NCBI GenBank assembly: GCA_947586835.1 | Contig: CANPXT010000013.1 | Span: forward strand, 1-44,978 | Length of the DNA stretch: 44,978 nucleotides | From: an uncultured Alphaproteobacteria bacterium | Lineage (GTDB): Bacteria > Pseudomonadota > Alphaproteobacteria > CAAHEQ01 > UBA3637 | Direction: 5' to 3' | Shown: piece after piece, positions 22,805 to 32,281 of the stretch | Layout of the letters: each line of letters begins with the position of its first letter | How positions within the stretch are numbered: position 1 is the first letter of the stretch | Program-made: the position numbers and the translations under genes | Notes under the pieces: generated by a model | Seen by the model: only the letters and a program-made list of their open reading frames with translations | The model's database searches: none | Told to the model about the DNA's origin: nothing

Positions 22805-24442
22805 ATGTTTTCTTTTCTGTTTCACGAAAAAAAAGAAAATAAAACAGATTTTCCTTTTGGAACCGAGTCAAATCACACTCCGTTCGGCACATTGCTCACT
22901 GCTGTCGAAAATGCTGACTTAGCCTTCATCGGCTCTTCGAAAGCCCGACAGGACTATGTCTCTTTATCCGAAAAGCAACGCAACAAAATCTTGCATCAAG
23001 CTGTTAAATCGGGTCATTTTCAAACGGTAGAACTCTTATTAAATGCCGGCGCCGATATTAACGGTTTAAACGAAAAGGAAAAAACACCGCTTTATACCGC
23101 ACTTGCGAATAATTTATACGATATGGCAAATTTTTTGGTGTGCTCGGGTGCCGATATTAATTTTACCAATTCATACGGAAACACAATGCTGCATGAAGCA
23201 GCATACGACAACGACCCCGAAATCTGTCACTATCTGTTAAACCGCGGTGTTCCGGTGAATCAGCAAAACAACCAAGGCAAAACACCGCTTTACATGGCGA
23301 TAATTTATGCCGATTATCAAGTGATTGATTTATTACTTAATGCGGGTGCCGATACGCATCTTTGTAATAATAAAGACGTGCCACCCCTTTTAGTGAGCAT
23401 ATTTCTGGGACGAAACGATATTGCCGAATATCTGTTGGAAAAAGGAGCCGATATTCATCAAAAAGACAAAAAAGGAAACACGTTATTGCATTATGCCGCT
23501 CGCGGAAATAATTTGAATGCCTGTAAATTTTTAGTGCACCATCATATCGACGTCAACGCCCGAAATAACGAGGGAAAAACACCGTTGCATTTTGCTTCGT
23601 CTTTTGCCGATCTTGCTCTTATTCGTTATCTGTGTGCTTCGGGTGCCGATAAACACGCAAAAGATGATTTTCAACGATCCGTTTTACTTTACGCCCTCGT
23701 CAACAAACGGTATGATATTGCCGATTATTGGCTTGACAACGGTATTGACGTAAACGAAAAAAACACATACGGCAGTAATTTACTTCATCGTTTTGTTTTT
23801 TATAATCAGGAAGAAAGCTGTCGGTACCTGGTGAACAAACATATTTCTCTCGATGAACAGGATTGTTACGGCAAAACACCGTTAATGTATGCCGTGCAAC
23901 ACAACAATATGCCTTTGACAAAATATTTTTTAAGTATCGGTGCACGCACAGATTTAATCGATTGGGATACGACACCAAAATCCGTGTTTAAATTAGCCGT
24001 TTCATATAATCGAAAAGAAGCTGTTTCCCTTCTTTTGGCACGAGGAGAAAACATTAATCAACGAGATTCTTTTCAAATGCCTGCTTTTTGGAATTCCATT
24101 CGATATGAAAAATTCGATATGTTGAGTTTTCTGTTGGAAAACGGCGCCGATATGTATTCGGAATGCCAAAATAAAACCTCATTAATGTATGCCATCGGGC
24201 GACGTTCCGTTCAAAGCATTCAGATTTTACTGAATCACGGCTATGATTTAACTCGTCCGACAAAAACAGGAGTTTTACCCTGTCAATATGCATTAAAAGT
24301 ATTGGGAAAAAGCAACACACCCTCAGATGTTTCTCGTTCCCAACAAATTGTACAAATGCTGCAAAATCATTCGGCACAACTTGTTCAAAAGCATAAAATT
24401 CATTTCAATAACAATGCAAATAAAAGTCGAGAAAACACCTAA
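22805..24442 (+). CDS. Large ankyrin-repeat protein
   Basis: A 545-residue protein made of about 13-14 ankyrin repeats covering nearly its whole length, with units such as GNTMLHEAAYDNDPEIC, GKTPLYMAIIYADYQVI and GNTLLHYAARGNNLNAC. The first 45 residues are a charged cap and the last 30 a basic tail. No signal peptide or membrane segment is present. The ATG at 22805 has AAGAGG 6 nt upstream and lies about 40 nt after the predicted transcription start. It ends 1 nt from the convergent GDSL esterase gene. It is presumably a protein-binding scaffold; a host-directed role is possible but unproved. Confidence 0.92.
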   Translation: MFSFLFHEKKENKTDFPFGTESNHTPFGTLLTAVENADLAFIGSSKARQDYVSLSEKQRNKILHQAVKSGHFQTVELLLNAGADINGLNEKEKTPLYTALANNLYDMANFLVCSGADINFTNSYGNTMLHEAAYDNDPEICHYLLNRGVPVNQQNNQGKTPLYMAIIYADYQVIDLLLNAGADTHLCNNKDVPPLLVSIFLGRNDIAEYLLEKGADIHQKDKKGNTLLHYAARGNNLNACKFLVHHHIDVNARNNEGKTPLHFASSFADLALIRYLCASGADKHAKDDFQRSVLLYALVNKRYDIADYWLDNGIDVNEKNTYGSNLLHRFVFYNQEESCRYLVNKHISLDEQDCYGKTPLMYAVQHNNMPLTKYFLSIGARTDLIDWDTTPKSVFKLAVSYNRKEAVSLLLARGENINQRDSFQMPAFWNSIRYEKFDMLSFLLENGADMYSECQNKTSLMYAIGRRSVQSIQILLNHGYDLTRPTKTGVLPCQYALKVLGKSNTPSDVSRSQQIVQMLQNHSAQLVQKHKIHFNNNANKSRENT

Positions 24443-24443
24443 T

Positions 24444-25124
24444 CTATTTCTTGCTTTGAGGATAAATTCCCTGGTGATTTAAAAACTTTTGCACACTCGG
24501 TAAAATATGCTTAACCGTTAACTCAACACCTGTTGCGTTCGGGTGAATTTTATCGGATAACATATAAGGCGCTGTTTGCAATATTTGATTGCCGGCTGCT
24601 TCGAAAATACCCTGCATAAAAAACGGATAGTAAATCAAATGATATTTTTGAGCCAATGAAGCATACATTTCAGAAAATTGTGCGGCATAAGCGGGTTCCG
24701 TTACGGGGGGCGCTTTCATACCGGCCAACAAAACGGCTACCTTTTCTTTTTGAAAGTTTTCAATTAAATCAGACAAATTTTTTGTGATTTTATCAATGGA
24801 AACGCCCATAAATACATCGTTAATACCCAATTCCAACAAAACGCCGTTCGGATGTTGTTTTAATGCCGCGGCTTGCCGCGTTAAACCGCCGGCCGTTGTT
24901 TCGCGCGGCTTACTGTTATTGAGAACTTCAACCTGCGTGTATCCCTTTTGCTCTAACGCTTTTTGCAATTGAGCCGGAAACGAATCGTCTTTCGGTAAAC
25001 GATGTCCTGACGATAAACTGTCACCGAAAATCATTAATTTATAAGTTTTTACCATTTCTTGCGCACTGACATCAAATGACAACATCAGCGCCAACAAAAG
25101 TACGGAAAAAAATTTGAAAAACAT
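24444..25124 (-). CDS. Periplasmic GDSL arylesterase/lysophospholipase (TesA-like)
   Basis: The 226-residue protein has a signal peptide (about 1-21) and an SGNH/GDSL hydrolase domain. The nucleophile block IFGDSLSSG contains S36, GLTRQAAALKQHPNGVLLELGIND supplies the glycine and asparagine blocks, and the catalytic Asp-His pair lies in SDKIHPNATG. TesA relatives hydrolyse acyl esters, acyl-CoA and lysophospholipids in the periplasm. A small gene of unknown function lies 17 nt upstream on the same strand, so the two are probably cotranscribed. AGGGGGAT before the ATG is a good ribosome binding site. Confidence 0.92.
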   Translation of the reverse strand: MFFKFFSVLLLALMLSFDVSAQEMVKTYKLMIFGDSLSSGHRLPKDDSFPAQLQKALEQKGYTQVEVLNNSKPRETTAGGLTRQAAALKQHPNGVLLELGINDVFMGVSIDKITKNLSDLIENFQKEKVAVLLAGMKAPPVTEPAYAAQFSEMYASLAQKYHLIYYPFFMQGIFEAAGNQILQTAPYMLSDKIHPNATGVELTVKHILPSVQKFLNHQGIYPQSKK

Positions 25125-25141
25125 TTATTTATCCCCCTTTT

Positions 25142-25339
25142 TTAATTGTGCAACAGTGACTTATACCAATCGGAAATAACACTGCCGCCACCTGTTCCCC
25201 GTTGAGCCTTTTGCATATTTAACAAATAACCATGCCGATTTTTCATCGTACGCACATATCGGCGAAGAAAGTTTTTTTCTTCGGGCGTTTGTGCCTGTCT
25301 TAATATTTCCAATAACCCGCGTTGTTTTTCGATAACCAT
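25142..25339 (-). CDS. Small basic protein of unknown function
   Basis: A 65-residue, arginine/lysine-rich protein that I do not recognise. Residues 1-45 look helical and the end is glycine-rich (QRGTGGGSVISDWY). The case for a real gene is a usable AGGG ribosome binding site 8 nt before the ATG, close placement before the GDSL esterase on the same strand, and absence of an overlapping gene. It could be mistaken for a spurious frame, so confidence is moderate. Confidence 0.55.
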   Translation of the reverse strand: MVIEKQRGLLEILRQAQTPEEKNFLRRYVRTMKNRHGYLLNMQKAQRGTGGGSVISDWYKSLLHN

Positions 25340-25526
25340 GAATAAGCCCTAAAACACCTTATTGTATAATATACACACGATAAAGGCTTTTGTCAAAGTA
25401 TTTTTTCGTTTTTAAAAGGGAATCCGATAAAAAATTAAGCCGACAAAGCATTTTTTTATTCACTTTTGCAAAAGAATATGTTATATGGTGTGAATAGTAA
25501 ATTTTATCGCTTTTGGAGGAAAGGAA

Positions 25527-26618
25527 ATGGAAGAAAAAATCGCCGCGTTGCGCCAAAGTGTGCCAAACGCCGTTCAACAAACGAAAACACTGATACAACT
25601 AGATGAAATTCGCGTAAAATTGCTCGGAAAAAACGGATCGATTACCGAATTAATGAAAGGATTGGGCGCTTTATCTCCCGAAAAGAAAAAAGAAGCGGGA
25701 CAATTGCTCAATACGTTTAAAAATGAAGTAACCGCTTTAATCGAATCGCAAAAAGCCACGTTGGAAGAGGCCGAATTAAATGCAAAACTGGCTTCTCAAA
25801 CGGCGGATATTACCCTGCCCTGTCGTCCGAATACACATTCGGGACGCATTCATCCCGTGGCACAAGTGATGGAAGAAATGTTGACTATTTTCGCGCAAAT
25901 GGGTTTTGAAATGGCAGAAGGTCCCGATATTGAAGATGATTTTCACAACTTTGAAGCCTTAAATATTCCGCCTTCTCATCCGGCACGTCAAATGCAAGCA
26001 ACATTCTTTATGGAAAATACAACGGATAAGGTGTTAAGAACACAAACGTCCGGCGTGCAAATTCGTACAATGGAATCTAAAAAGCCGCCGATTAAAATTG
26101 TGGCTCCCGGACGGACTTACCGGCGTGATTACGATATGACGCATACACCGATGTTTCATCAAATTGAAGGATTGGTCATTGATACCGAAACGAATCTGGC
26201 ACATTTAAAATCAACCTTAACGGAATTTATGAAATTGTTTTTCGAAACCGATGACGTGGCACTTCGATTCCGTCCCTCTTACTTTCCGTTTACGGAACCT
26301 TCTTACGAAGCCGATGTCGGCTGTTCCCGCAAAAACGGCGAATTCGTGATTAAATCGGGCGAAGACTGGTGCGAATTGTTGGGGTGCGGTATGGTTCATC
26401 CCGATGTGTTACGCACGTGCGGCTTGGATCCGAATGTTTATCAGGGATATGCGTTCGGGTGCGGTATTGATCGCTTTGCCATGTTAAAATACGGTATTCC
26501 CGACTTGCGTAGCTTTTTTGATGCCGATATGCGTTGGATTAAACATTACGGATTTTTACCGCTCGATATTCCATCGGTCATCAGCGGATTAAGTTTTAAC
26601 GGAGGAGCAAAACGATGA
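25527..26618 (+). CDS. pheS: Phenylalanine-tRNA ligase alpha subunit
   Basis: The catalytic subunit of the heterotetrameric enzyme that charges tRNA-Phe. The 363 residues have an N-terminal coiled coil (about 1-85) and a class II synthetase domain, with motif 2 near FHQIEGLVID and motif 3 GCGIDRFAMLKYGI; the phenylalanine pocket region is intact. GGAGGAAAGGAA gives a very strong ribosome binding site. The 3' end overlaps pheT by 4 nt (ATGA), the usual coupling of the two subunits. No attenuator leader peptide was found upstream. Confidence 0.97.
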   Translation: MEEKIAALRQSVPNAVQQTKTLIQLDEIRVKLLGKNGSITELMKGLGALSPEKKKEAGQLLNTFKNEVTALIESQKATLEEAELNAKLASQTADITLPCRPNTHSGRIHPVAQVMEEMLTIFAQMGFEMAEGPDIEDDFHNFEALNIPPSHPARQMQATFFMENTTDKVLRTQTSGVQIRTMESKKPPIKIVAPGRTYRRDYDMTHTPMFHQIEGLVIDTETNLAHLKSTLTEFMKLFFETDDVALRFRPSYFPFTEPSYEADVGCSRKNGEFVIKSGEDWCELLGCGMVHPDVLRTCGLDPNVYQGYAFGCGIDRFAMLKYGIPDLRSFFDADMRWIKHYGFLPLDIPSVISGLSFNGGAKR

Positions 26619-28975
26619 AAGTTTCTTTACGGGCTTTAACACAATATTTAGAAACAAATGCCACACCGCACGAGTTGGCGGATAAATTAACCGCCATCGG
26701 CTTGGAAGTGGAAGAAGTGATCGACAAAGCAGCTGCTTTGGCAGATTTTACCGTGGCGGAAATCAAATCGGTCGAAAATCATCCGAATGCCGACAGACTG
26801 CATGTTTTAACCGTTTTTACGGGAACGGAAGATTTACAAATCGTTTGCGGTGCACCGAACGTTCGTGTCGGGTTAAAATCAATTTTGGCGCGACCCGGCG
26901 TTTTAATTCCGCTTTATAACGAAAAACTTACCAAAAGCACCATTCGCGGCGTTGACAGTAACGGAATGCTTTGCTCCGAAAAAGAATTATTGTTAAGTGA
27001 TAATCATGAAGGCATTATTGACTTAAAAACCGATTTGCCGGCCGGCACACCGGCTGCCGAAGCATTGGGCAGCGATGTGATTTTTGATGTGAACGTTACC
27101 CCCAACCGCGGTGATTGTTTGGGCGTGAAAGGCATTGCCCGTGATTTGGCGGCAACCGGTATCGGTATTTTAAAAGAAACACCGATCGAACCGATTAAAG
27201 GCATATTTTCATCGCCTGTTCAGGTTTATATGGAAGAGCAAGATTGTTTGCAATTTACGGGACGCTATATTCGTAACGTAAAAAACACGCAAAGTCCGAA
27301 ATGGATGCGTGATTTCTTAATTTCCATGGGGTTGCGTCCGATTTCGGCATTGGTGGATATTACCAATTATTTAAATTTAGCTGAATGTCGTCCGTTGCAT
27401 GTGTTTGATGCCGATAAACTCGTCGGCAACATTCATGTCAGAAAAGCCAAAGAAGGCGAAAAGATTTTGGCGCTGGACGGAAAAGAATATACTTTATCTG
27501 CCGATATGACCGTTATTGCCGATGACAATAAAGCGCAAAGCATTGCCGGCGTTATGGGCGGTGAAGAAACGGGTTGTTCTCAAATGACAACCAACGTGTT
27601 TTTGGAATCGGCTTATTTTAATCCGATAAGCATTGCCAAAACAAGCGTAAAACTCAATGCGGAATCAGATTCGAAATCACGGTTTGAACGCGGAATCGAT
27701 CCGGCGTCTCAAATCAGCGGAAACGACAGAGCTACGCAACTGATTCTGGAAATTTGTGGCGGCGAACCGTCCGAATTAATCGTCAAAGGCGAAACACCGC
27801 TTTCTTCTCGCGAAATTACGTTTGATTTCGGGCAGGTAAAGCGTTTATGCGGTATTGATATTCCCAAAGAAGAATCCGCTTCTATTTTGCAAAAGCTCGG
27901 CTTTACCGTAAACGGAAATAAAATAACCGTTCCGTCATGGCGGATGAATGACGTAAAAGAAAGTGCCGATTTGGTGGAAGAAATTATGCGCATTCACGGC
28001 ACGGATGACTTGCCGTTTTTGCCCATGCGTCCCCAAGCACTGCCGACGGGTATTTTGCTGCCGCATCAACGACGGGAAGCAACCGTACGGCGGGCATTGG
28101 CCGCTTGCGGATTAAATCAAGCGATTACATGGTCATTTATGGATTCGAAACTGGCAAAATATTTTGATTCCAAAGGCATTTTAATTGCAAACCCCATTGC
28201 CTCGGATTTAAATGAAATGCGTCCGTCCTTGGTGCCGAATTTGTTATCGGCCGTTAATCGCAATCAAGCCCACGGTATTAAAGACGTGCAGCTTTTTGAA
28301 GTCGGACCCGAATTTTATTCTACGACTCCCAATGAGCAACGGTTGGTTGCCTGCGGTGTTCGTGCCGGAAATTACGCTCCGATTCACTATGCCGAAGAAT
28401 CTCGCTGTGTTGATTGGCTTGATGCCAAAACCGATGCGTTAGCTGCCTTATCTTCCGCCGATGCACCACAAAATATGCAGGTTGTTCGCAAAGCACCGTC
28501 CTGGTATCACCCCGGACGATCGGGCGCATTTACGCTCGGAAAAAACGTTTTAGCCTTTTTTGGCGAAATTCATCCGCGGTTGTTGAAAATTTTTGATATT
28601 AAAACGCCGGTTGTGGCTTTTGAGGTTTATTTGGATAACATACCGTTACCGCGTAAAAAATCAAAGAATATGAAAGCGTTAAAATTATCTGCTTTACTGC
28701 CGTTAACGCGAGATTTTGCCTTTATTGCCGATAAAGCAACACCTGCGGGGCAAATTTTGGCAACTATTCAAAACGTTGATAAAGAAAAAATTACCGATGT
28801 AACGCTGTTTGATGTTTACGAAGGCGATCGATTACCCGAAGATAAAAAATCGTTAGCGGTTCAAGTTACCATCACGCAAGCGGATAAAACACTGACCGAC
28901 AAAGAAATTGAAATTTTAAGCATTCAAATTATCAATGCGGTTCAAAAGGCAACAGGCGCACAATTACGCTCTTAA
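26615..28975 (+). CDS. pheT: Phenylalanine-tRNA ligase beta subunit
   Basis: The 786-residue structural and editing subunit. In order: an N-terminal tRNA-binding OB domain (about 40-150, with HPNADRLHVL), the B3/B4 editing domain (about 200-380), B5 (about 400-470), a synthetase-like core without active site, and the C-terminal FDX-ACB anticodon-binding domain (about 690-786). Domain order and length are normal. It overlaps pheS by 4 nt and ends before a strong terminator. Confidence 0.97.
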   Translation: MKVSLRALTQYLETNATPHELADKLTAIGLEVEEVIDKAAALADFTVAEIKSVENHPNADRLHVLTVFTGTEDLQIVCGAPNVRVGLKSILARPGVLIPLYNEKLTKSTIRGVDSNGMLCSEKELLLSDNHEGIIDLKTDLPAGTPAAEALGSDVIFDVNVTPNRGDCLGVKGIARDLAATGIGILKETPIEPIKGIFSSPVQVYMEEQDCLQFTGRYIRNVKNTQSPKWMRDFLISMGLRPISALVDITNYLNLAECRPLHVFDADKLVGNIHVRKAKEGEKILALDGKEYTLSADMTVIADDNKAQSIAGVMGGEETGCSQMTTNVFLESAYFNPISIAKTSVKLNAESDSKSRFERGIDPASQISGNDRATQLILEICGGEPSELIVKGETPLSSREITFDFGQVKRLCGIDIPKEESASILQKLGFTVNGNKITVPSWRMNDVKESADLVEEIMRIHGTDDLPFLPMRPQALPTGILLPHQRREATVRRALAACGLNQAITWSFMDSKLAKYFDSKGILIANPIASDLNEMRPSLVPNLLSAVNRNQAHGIKDVQLFEVGPEFYSTTPNEQRLVACGVRAGNYAPIHYAEESRCVDWLDAKTDALAALSSADAPQNMQVVRKAPSWYHPGRSGAFTLGKNVLAFFGEIHPRLLKIFDIKTPVVAFEVYLDNIPLPRKKSKNMKALKLSALLPLTRDFAFIADKATPAGQILATIQNVDKEKITDVTLFDVYEGDRLPEDKKSLAVQVTITQADKTLTDKEIEILSIQIINAVQKATGAQLRS

Positions 28976-28990
28976 AAGAAAGCTTGTCAA

Positions 28991-29021
28991 AAAATACCGC
29001 TTTTAAAGGCGGTATTTTTTT
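28991..29021 (+). terminator. Rho-independent terminator of pheST
   Basis: AATACCGC (28993-29000) and GCGGTATT (29009-29016) form a perfect stem with an 8 nt loop, extended by A-T pairs and followed by a run of T. Confidence 0.9.
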
Positions 29022-29029
29022 ATGATGAT

Positions 29030-29085
29030 TTGAAAGTCACTCGTTATCCGTACCTTTTGACTTGAAAGTTGCGTATTATCCGTTA
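29030..29085. repeat. Imperfect 32 nt direct repeat between pheT and sufE
   Basis: TTGAAAGT and TATCCGT occur at the same spacing in two copies offset by 32 nt (29030-29051 and 29062-29083). The second copy reaches the stop codon of sufE. It may be a local duplication or a remnant of one. Confidence 0.45.
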
Positions 29086-29481
29086 TTTTGAAGCCACCAG
29101 CGTTCGAATACGTTCTACCATGGCATAAAAACCGTTACGTCGCGTAGGCGAAAGATTTTCGGACAAACCCAACTGCTTAAAAACACCGTCAATATCGGTT
29201 CTTAAAATCTCTTCGCTGGTTTTGCCGTTAATGAGCGTCAATAAAACGGCTTCAAGGCCGCGCACGATATGCGCATCGCTCGTGGCATTGAAATAATGTC
29301 GATGATCTTGTTCGGTATGTGTAAACCACACCTGTGACATACATCCTTCTACTTTATTTGCGCTTGTTTTTTCGCTTTCGGGAAAATCACAAAGCGAATC
29401 GCCCAATTCAATCAAATAGCGATATTTATCTTCCCAATCGATTAAGTAAGAAAAGTTTTCAATCAACTCTGCCGTATCCAT
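29083..29481 (-). CDS. sufE: SufE family sulfur-acceptor protein
   Basis: The 132-residue protein accepts persulfide sulfur from the SufS cysteine desulfurase for iron-sulfur cluster assembly. The acceptor cysteine C47 lies in the motif VEGCMSQVWF. Family length is normal. The ATG at 29479-29481 is used; a TTG two codons upstream is also possible and both have only a weak AAAG site. It stands apart from any suf operon, next to a small membrane protein 24 nt upstream, with which it is likely cotranscribed. Confidence 0.92.
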   Translation of the reverse strand: MDTAELIENFSYLIDWEDKYRYLIELGDSLCDFPESEKTSANKVEGCMSQVWFTHTEQDHRHYFNATSDAHIVRGLEAVLLTLINGKTSEEILRTDIDGVFKQLGLSENLSPTRRNGFYAMVERIRTLVASK

Positions 29482-29505
29482 TTTCAATTATCTTTCAAAA
29501 AGTTT

Positions 29506-29718
29506 TCAAGTATCTTTTTCGGCATTTTCCGGATATTGATTTTCCAAATCGCTTTCCGGAACGAAAGCCGGCTCCGGCTGACTTTCTTCAATCACTTTTT
29601 GTTCCTGTTCGGTGGGCACATCATTTAACGGAGGTTTTTCATCCGTTTGAAACAATCCCGTCATTCCCCAAAAAACAAGCCCGACAAGAACAATCAATCC
29701 GATTATTTTTCTGATCAT
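29506..29718 (-). CDS. Small single-pass membrane protein
   Basis: A 70-residue protein with one membrane segment (about 3-23) and an acidic, proline-rich periplasmic or cytoplasmic tail. I do not recognise it. AAAGGG precedes the ATG by 5 nt, and the gene ends 24 nt before sufE on the same strand, so it is likely to be real and cotranscribed with sufE. Function unknown. Confidence 0.65.
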   Translation of the reverse strand: MIRKIIGLIVLVGLVFWGMTGLFQTDEKPPLNDVPTEQEQKVIEESQPEPAFVPESDLENQYPENAEKDT

Positions 29719-29823
29719 TTCAACCCTTTCATATATGATATTTTTTGATATTATATTTAAAATATGACTTTAAATCAAGGTTTTTCTTTCTTTTTTAAAA
29801 AAAATATGATAAGGTGCCTTCCT

Positions 29824-30489
29824 ATGAAATGGCAAACATATTTTTTTAAAGAAGTCGATTCAACAAATACCCGAGCGGCAACCTATGACGTGGGATCGGT
29901 AATTATTGCCGAAAATCAAACTGCGGGACGCGGACGCAACGGACGGCACTGGCAAAGTTTCGCCGGCAATCTGTTTTTAAGTGCCGTATTACCCGCTCTT
30001 CAAAATGAAACACCGCTCTTATCATTTGTGGCAGGCGTTTCACTGGCAGAAGCCTTACCCGATGTGCCCGTTCGCCTGAAATGGCCGAATGACGTGTTAT
30101 TGCATAATGCCAAAATCGCAGGCATTTTATTGGAACGCGTTGATGATAAAGTCATTGCCGGTTTCGGTGTAAATATTACGCAAGCACCCGATATGGATAC
30201 ATTATATAAAACGACCAGTCTCAATCAAAAATACACACGAGAAGAAGTCGCAACAAACCTATTGACCGCCTTATCCCGTAATTTGGATTTACTGATACAA
30301 GAAGGTTTTATGCCGATTCGGCAAAAATGGCTTGATTATGCCGTCGGTATCGGAGCGGAGATTGAAGTCAGATTGCCGCATGAAACAATGCGCGGCATTT
30401 TCGAAACATTGACGCCGCAGGGGGCGATTTCCCTGAAAACACAAACAGAAACCCGTTTGATTTCAGCGGGCGATATTTTTTTATTATAA
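29824..30489 (+). CDS. birA: Biotin-[acetyl-CoA-carboxylase] ligase, class I (no DNA-binding domain)
   Basis: The enzyme attaches biotin to the carrier protein AccB of acetyl-CoA carboxylase. The 221-residue protein has GRGRNGRHW for biotin and ATP binding and the catalytic KWPNDVLL. The helix-turn-helix domain of E. coli BirA is absent, so it is not a repressor. The ATG at 29824 follows AAGG; the frame extends 60 nt upstream but lacks a site there. It is followed after 9 nt by RNase J, a common alphaproteobacterial neighbour pair, here without the pantothenate kinase gene often found between them. Confidence 0.93.
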   Translation: MKWQTYFFKEVDSTNTRAATYDVGSVIIAENQTAGRGRNGRHWQSFAGNLFLSAVLPALQNETPLLSFVAGVSLAEALPDVPVRLKWPNDVLLHNAKIAGILLERVDDKVIAGFGVNITQAPDMDTLYKTTSLNQKYTREEVATNLLTALSRNLDLLIQEGFMPIRQKWLDYAVGIGAEIEVRLPHETMRGIFETLTPQGAISLKTQTETRLISAGDIFLL

Positions 30490-30498
30490 AGGAGAAAA

Positions 30499-32175
30499 AT
30501 GACTGATATACAAACAGAACTAAAAATACCAACCGAAAATTTCGTTATGATTCCGCTCGGCGGTTCCACGGGAATCGGATTAAATTGTTTTTTATACGGC
30601 TATCGGGGCAAATGGGTGCTGGTAGATTGCGGCGTCGGATTTCCGGGTGACGGATTACCCGGCGTAGACGTATTACTGCCTGATTTATCGTTTTTAGCCG
30701 ACAAAAAAGAAAACCTGCTGGGTCTTGTCCTGACACACGGACACGAAGATCATATCGGTGCCGTCGGTTATTTATGGCGCGAATTGCAGTGTCCGATTTT
30801 TGCAACACCGTTTACGGCCGAATTAATCGAATCAAAGCTTGATGAAAACTCTTTGTTGGGTCGTGCCGAATTGGTTCGGGTTCAAGCAGGCGATACCATT
30901 GATTTAGCGCCTTTTGAAATCACTTATGTTCAAATGAGTCATTCCATTCCCGAAGCCAATGCATTAGCCGTTCGCACCAAAGAAGGACTTGTTTTGCATA
31001 CGGGCGATTGGAAATGGCAATCCGATACGGTTCTCAATCAAAAAGCCGATAAAAAAACTTTAAAAGAGCTGGGAAACGAAGGCGTTTTGGCGCTTGTTTG
31101 CGACTCGACCAACACGCTTGGAACGGTCACAAACGAAACGGAAGAAGATGTTTTAAATTCATTGACGAAATTGATCGGTAAATATCAAGGCAAACAAATT
31201 GCCGTCGGTTGTTTTGCCTCAAATGTCAGCCGTATTCATAATATTTACAAAGCGGCAGCCGCTAACAATCGGGATGTGTGTTTAATGGGACGCAGTTTGT
31301 GGCGAATTGACGCCGCTGCCCGTGCCTGCGGTTATTTAAAAGACGTTCCGGAATTTTTGTCGGAATCGGAAGCATTGGAACGACCGATCGGCAGTGTATT
31401 ATATATTTGCACGGGATCGCAAGGTGAACCTTTTTCGGCATTAAGTTCCTTATCGGCCTTAACACCGCAAAAAAACAGTGTTTATTTCGGCCCCGATGAT
31501 GTGGTGATTTTTTCTTCCCGCATTATTCCCGGTAACGAAAAAGCCATTGAGCTGATGCAAAAACGTTTTAAAGCCAAAGGCGTTGAAATTATAACCAATC
31601 GCGATGCGCTCGTGCATGTTTCGGGACATTATCACGGAGAAGAACTGAAAGAAATGTATCAACTCACAAAACCCTTGATTGCCCTGCCCGTTCACGGCGA
31701 AGTGCGTGAATTAATCGAGCATAAAGAGCTGGCACTTCAATGGGGGGCAAAATATGCCTTTACGTTGGAAGACGGCGAAGTACTTAAATTAAGTCAAAAT
31801 CCGGAAGTGTTGGGAACCGTTTCCACCGGTGTTTTGGCGGTTGACGGCAAAAAAATTCTGCCTCTCGGCGCCGAAGTGATTAAAAAACGCCGGAAAATGA
31901 TTGAAGACGGCACCTTTGTCATCACGCTTGTTTTAAACGCACAAAATGAAATTTTGGGTGATTTACGCATTTCCTCTTTCGGGCTTTTGGAAACCGACGG
32001 CGATGACGAAACAGCGCTTAAAGACAAAATTCGGGCTGATATCAATGCACTCGGCGAACAAGTTAAAACGCAGGACGTTTCGGTCGAAAACACCGTTCGG
32101 GCAGCGGTTCGACAATTCTTAAAAGAATATTACGGCAAAAAACCGTTAATTGAAGTGCATTTAATTCGCGTTTAA
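30499..32175 (+). CDS. rnj: Ribonuclease J
   Basis: A 558-residue metallo-beta-lactamase/beta-CASP nuclease that processes and degrades RNA from the 5' end and internally. The metal site HGHEDH is at residues 80-85, with further ligands in HTGDWK and CDSTNT, and the beta-CASP histidine in HVSGHYHGEE. The C-terminal 110 residues form the family's dimerisation-like domain. GGAG precedes the ATG. It follows birA at 9 nt and is surely cotranscribed. Confidence 0.95.
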   Translation: MTDIQTELKIPTENFVMIPLGGSTGIGLNCFLYGYRGKWVLVDCGVGFPGDGLPGVDVLLPDLSFLADKKENLLGLVLTHGHEDHIGAVGYLWRELQCPIFATPFTAELIESKLDENSLLGRAELVRVQAGDTIDLAPFEITYVQMSHSIPEANALAVRTKEGLVLHTGDWKWQSDTVLNQKADKKTLKELGNEGVLALVCDSTNTLGTVTNETEEDVLNSLTKLIGKYQGKQIAVGCFASNVSRIHNIYKAAAANNRDVCLMGRSLWRIDAAARACGYLKDVPEFLSESEALERPIGSVLYICTGSQGEPFSALSSLSALTPQKNSVYFGPDDVVIFSSRIIPGNEKAIELMQKRFKAKGVEIITNRDALVHVSGHYHGEELKEMYQLTKPLIALPVHGEVRELIEHKELALQWGAKYAFTLEDGEVLKLSQNPEVLGTVSTGVLAVDGKKILPLGAEVIKKRRKMIEDGTFVITLVLNAQNEILGDLRISSFGLLETDGDDETALKDKIRADINALGEQVKTQDVSVENTVRAAVRQFLKEYYGKKPLIEVHLIRV

Positions 32176-32229
32176 AAAAAGAAAATCGTCAAAAACAAAA
32201 TTCTTTTCCGTTTTTTTAAGACGTCGGTC

Positions 32230-32257
32230 TTGACAAAACAAAAATAACCCTTACCTT
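32230..32257 (+). promoter_or_regulatory. Candidate promoter of the permease gene
   Basis: TTGACA (32230-32235), a 16 nt spacer and TACCTT (32252-32257). The -10 is weak. The TTG at 32258 that opens a longer frame lies at the promoter edge. Confidence 0.45.
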
Positions 32258-32281
32258 TTGCAAAAAGGGGAGAGGGGACGC

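Noticed and set aside
29334-29714. Plus-strand open frame opposite sufE and the small membrane protein
   Set aside because: Both minus-strand genes have better start signals and a recognisable family (SufE).
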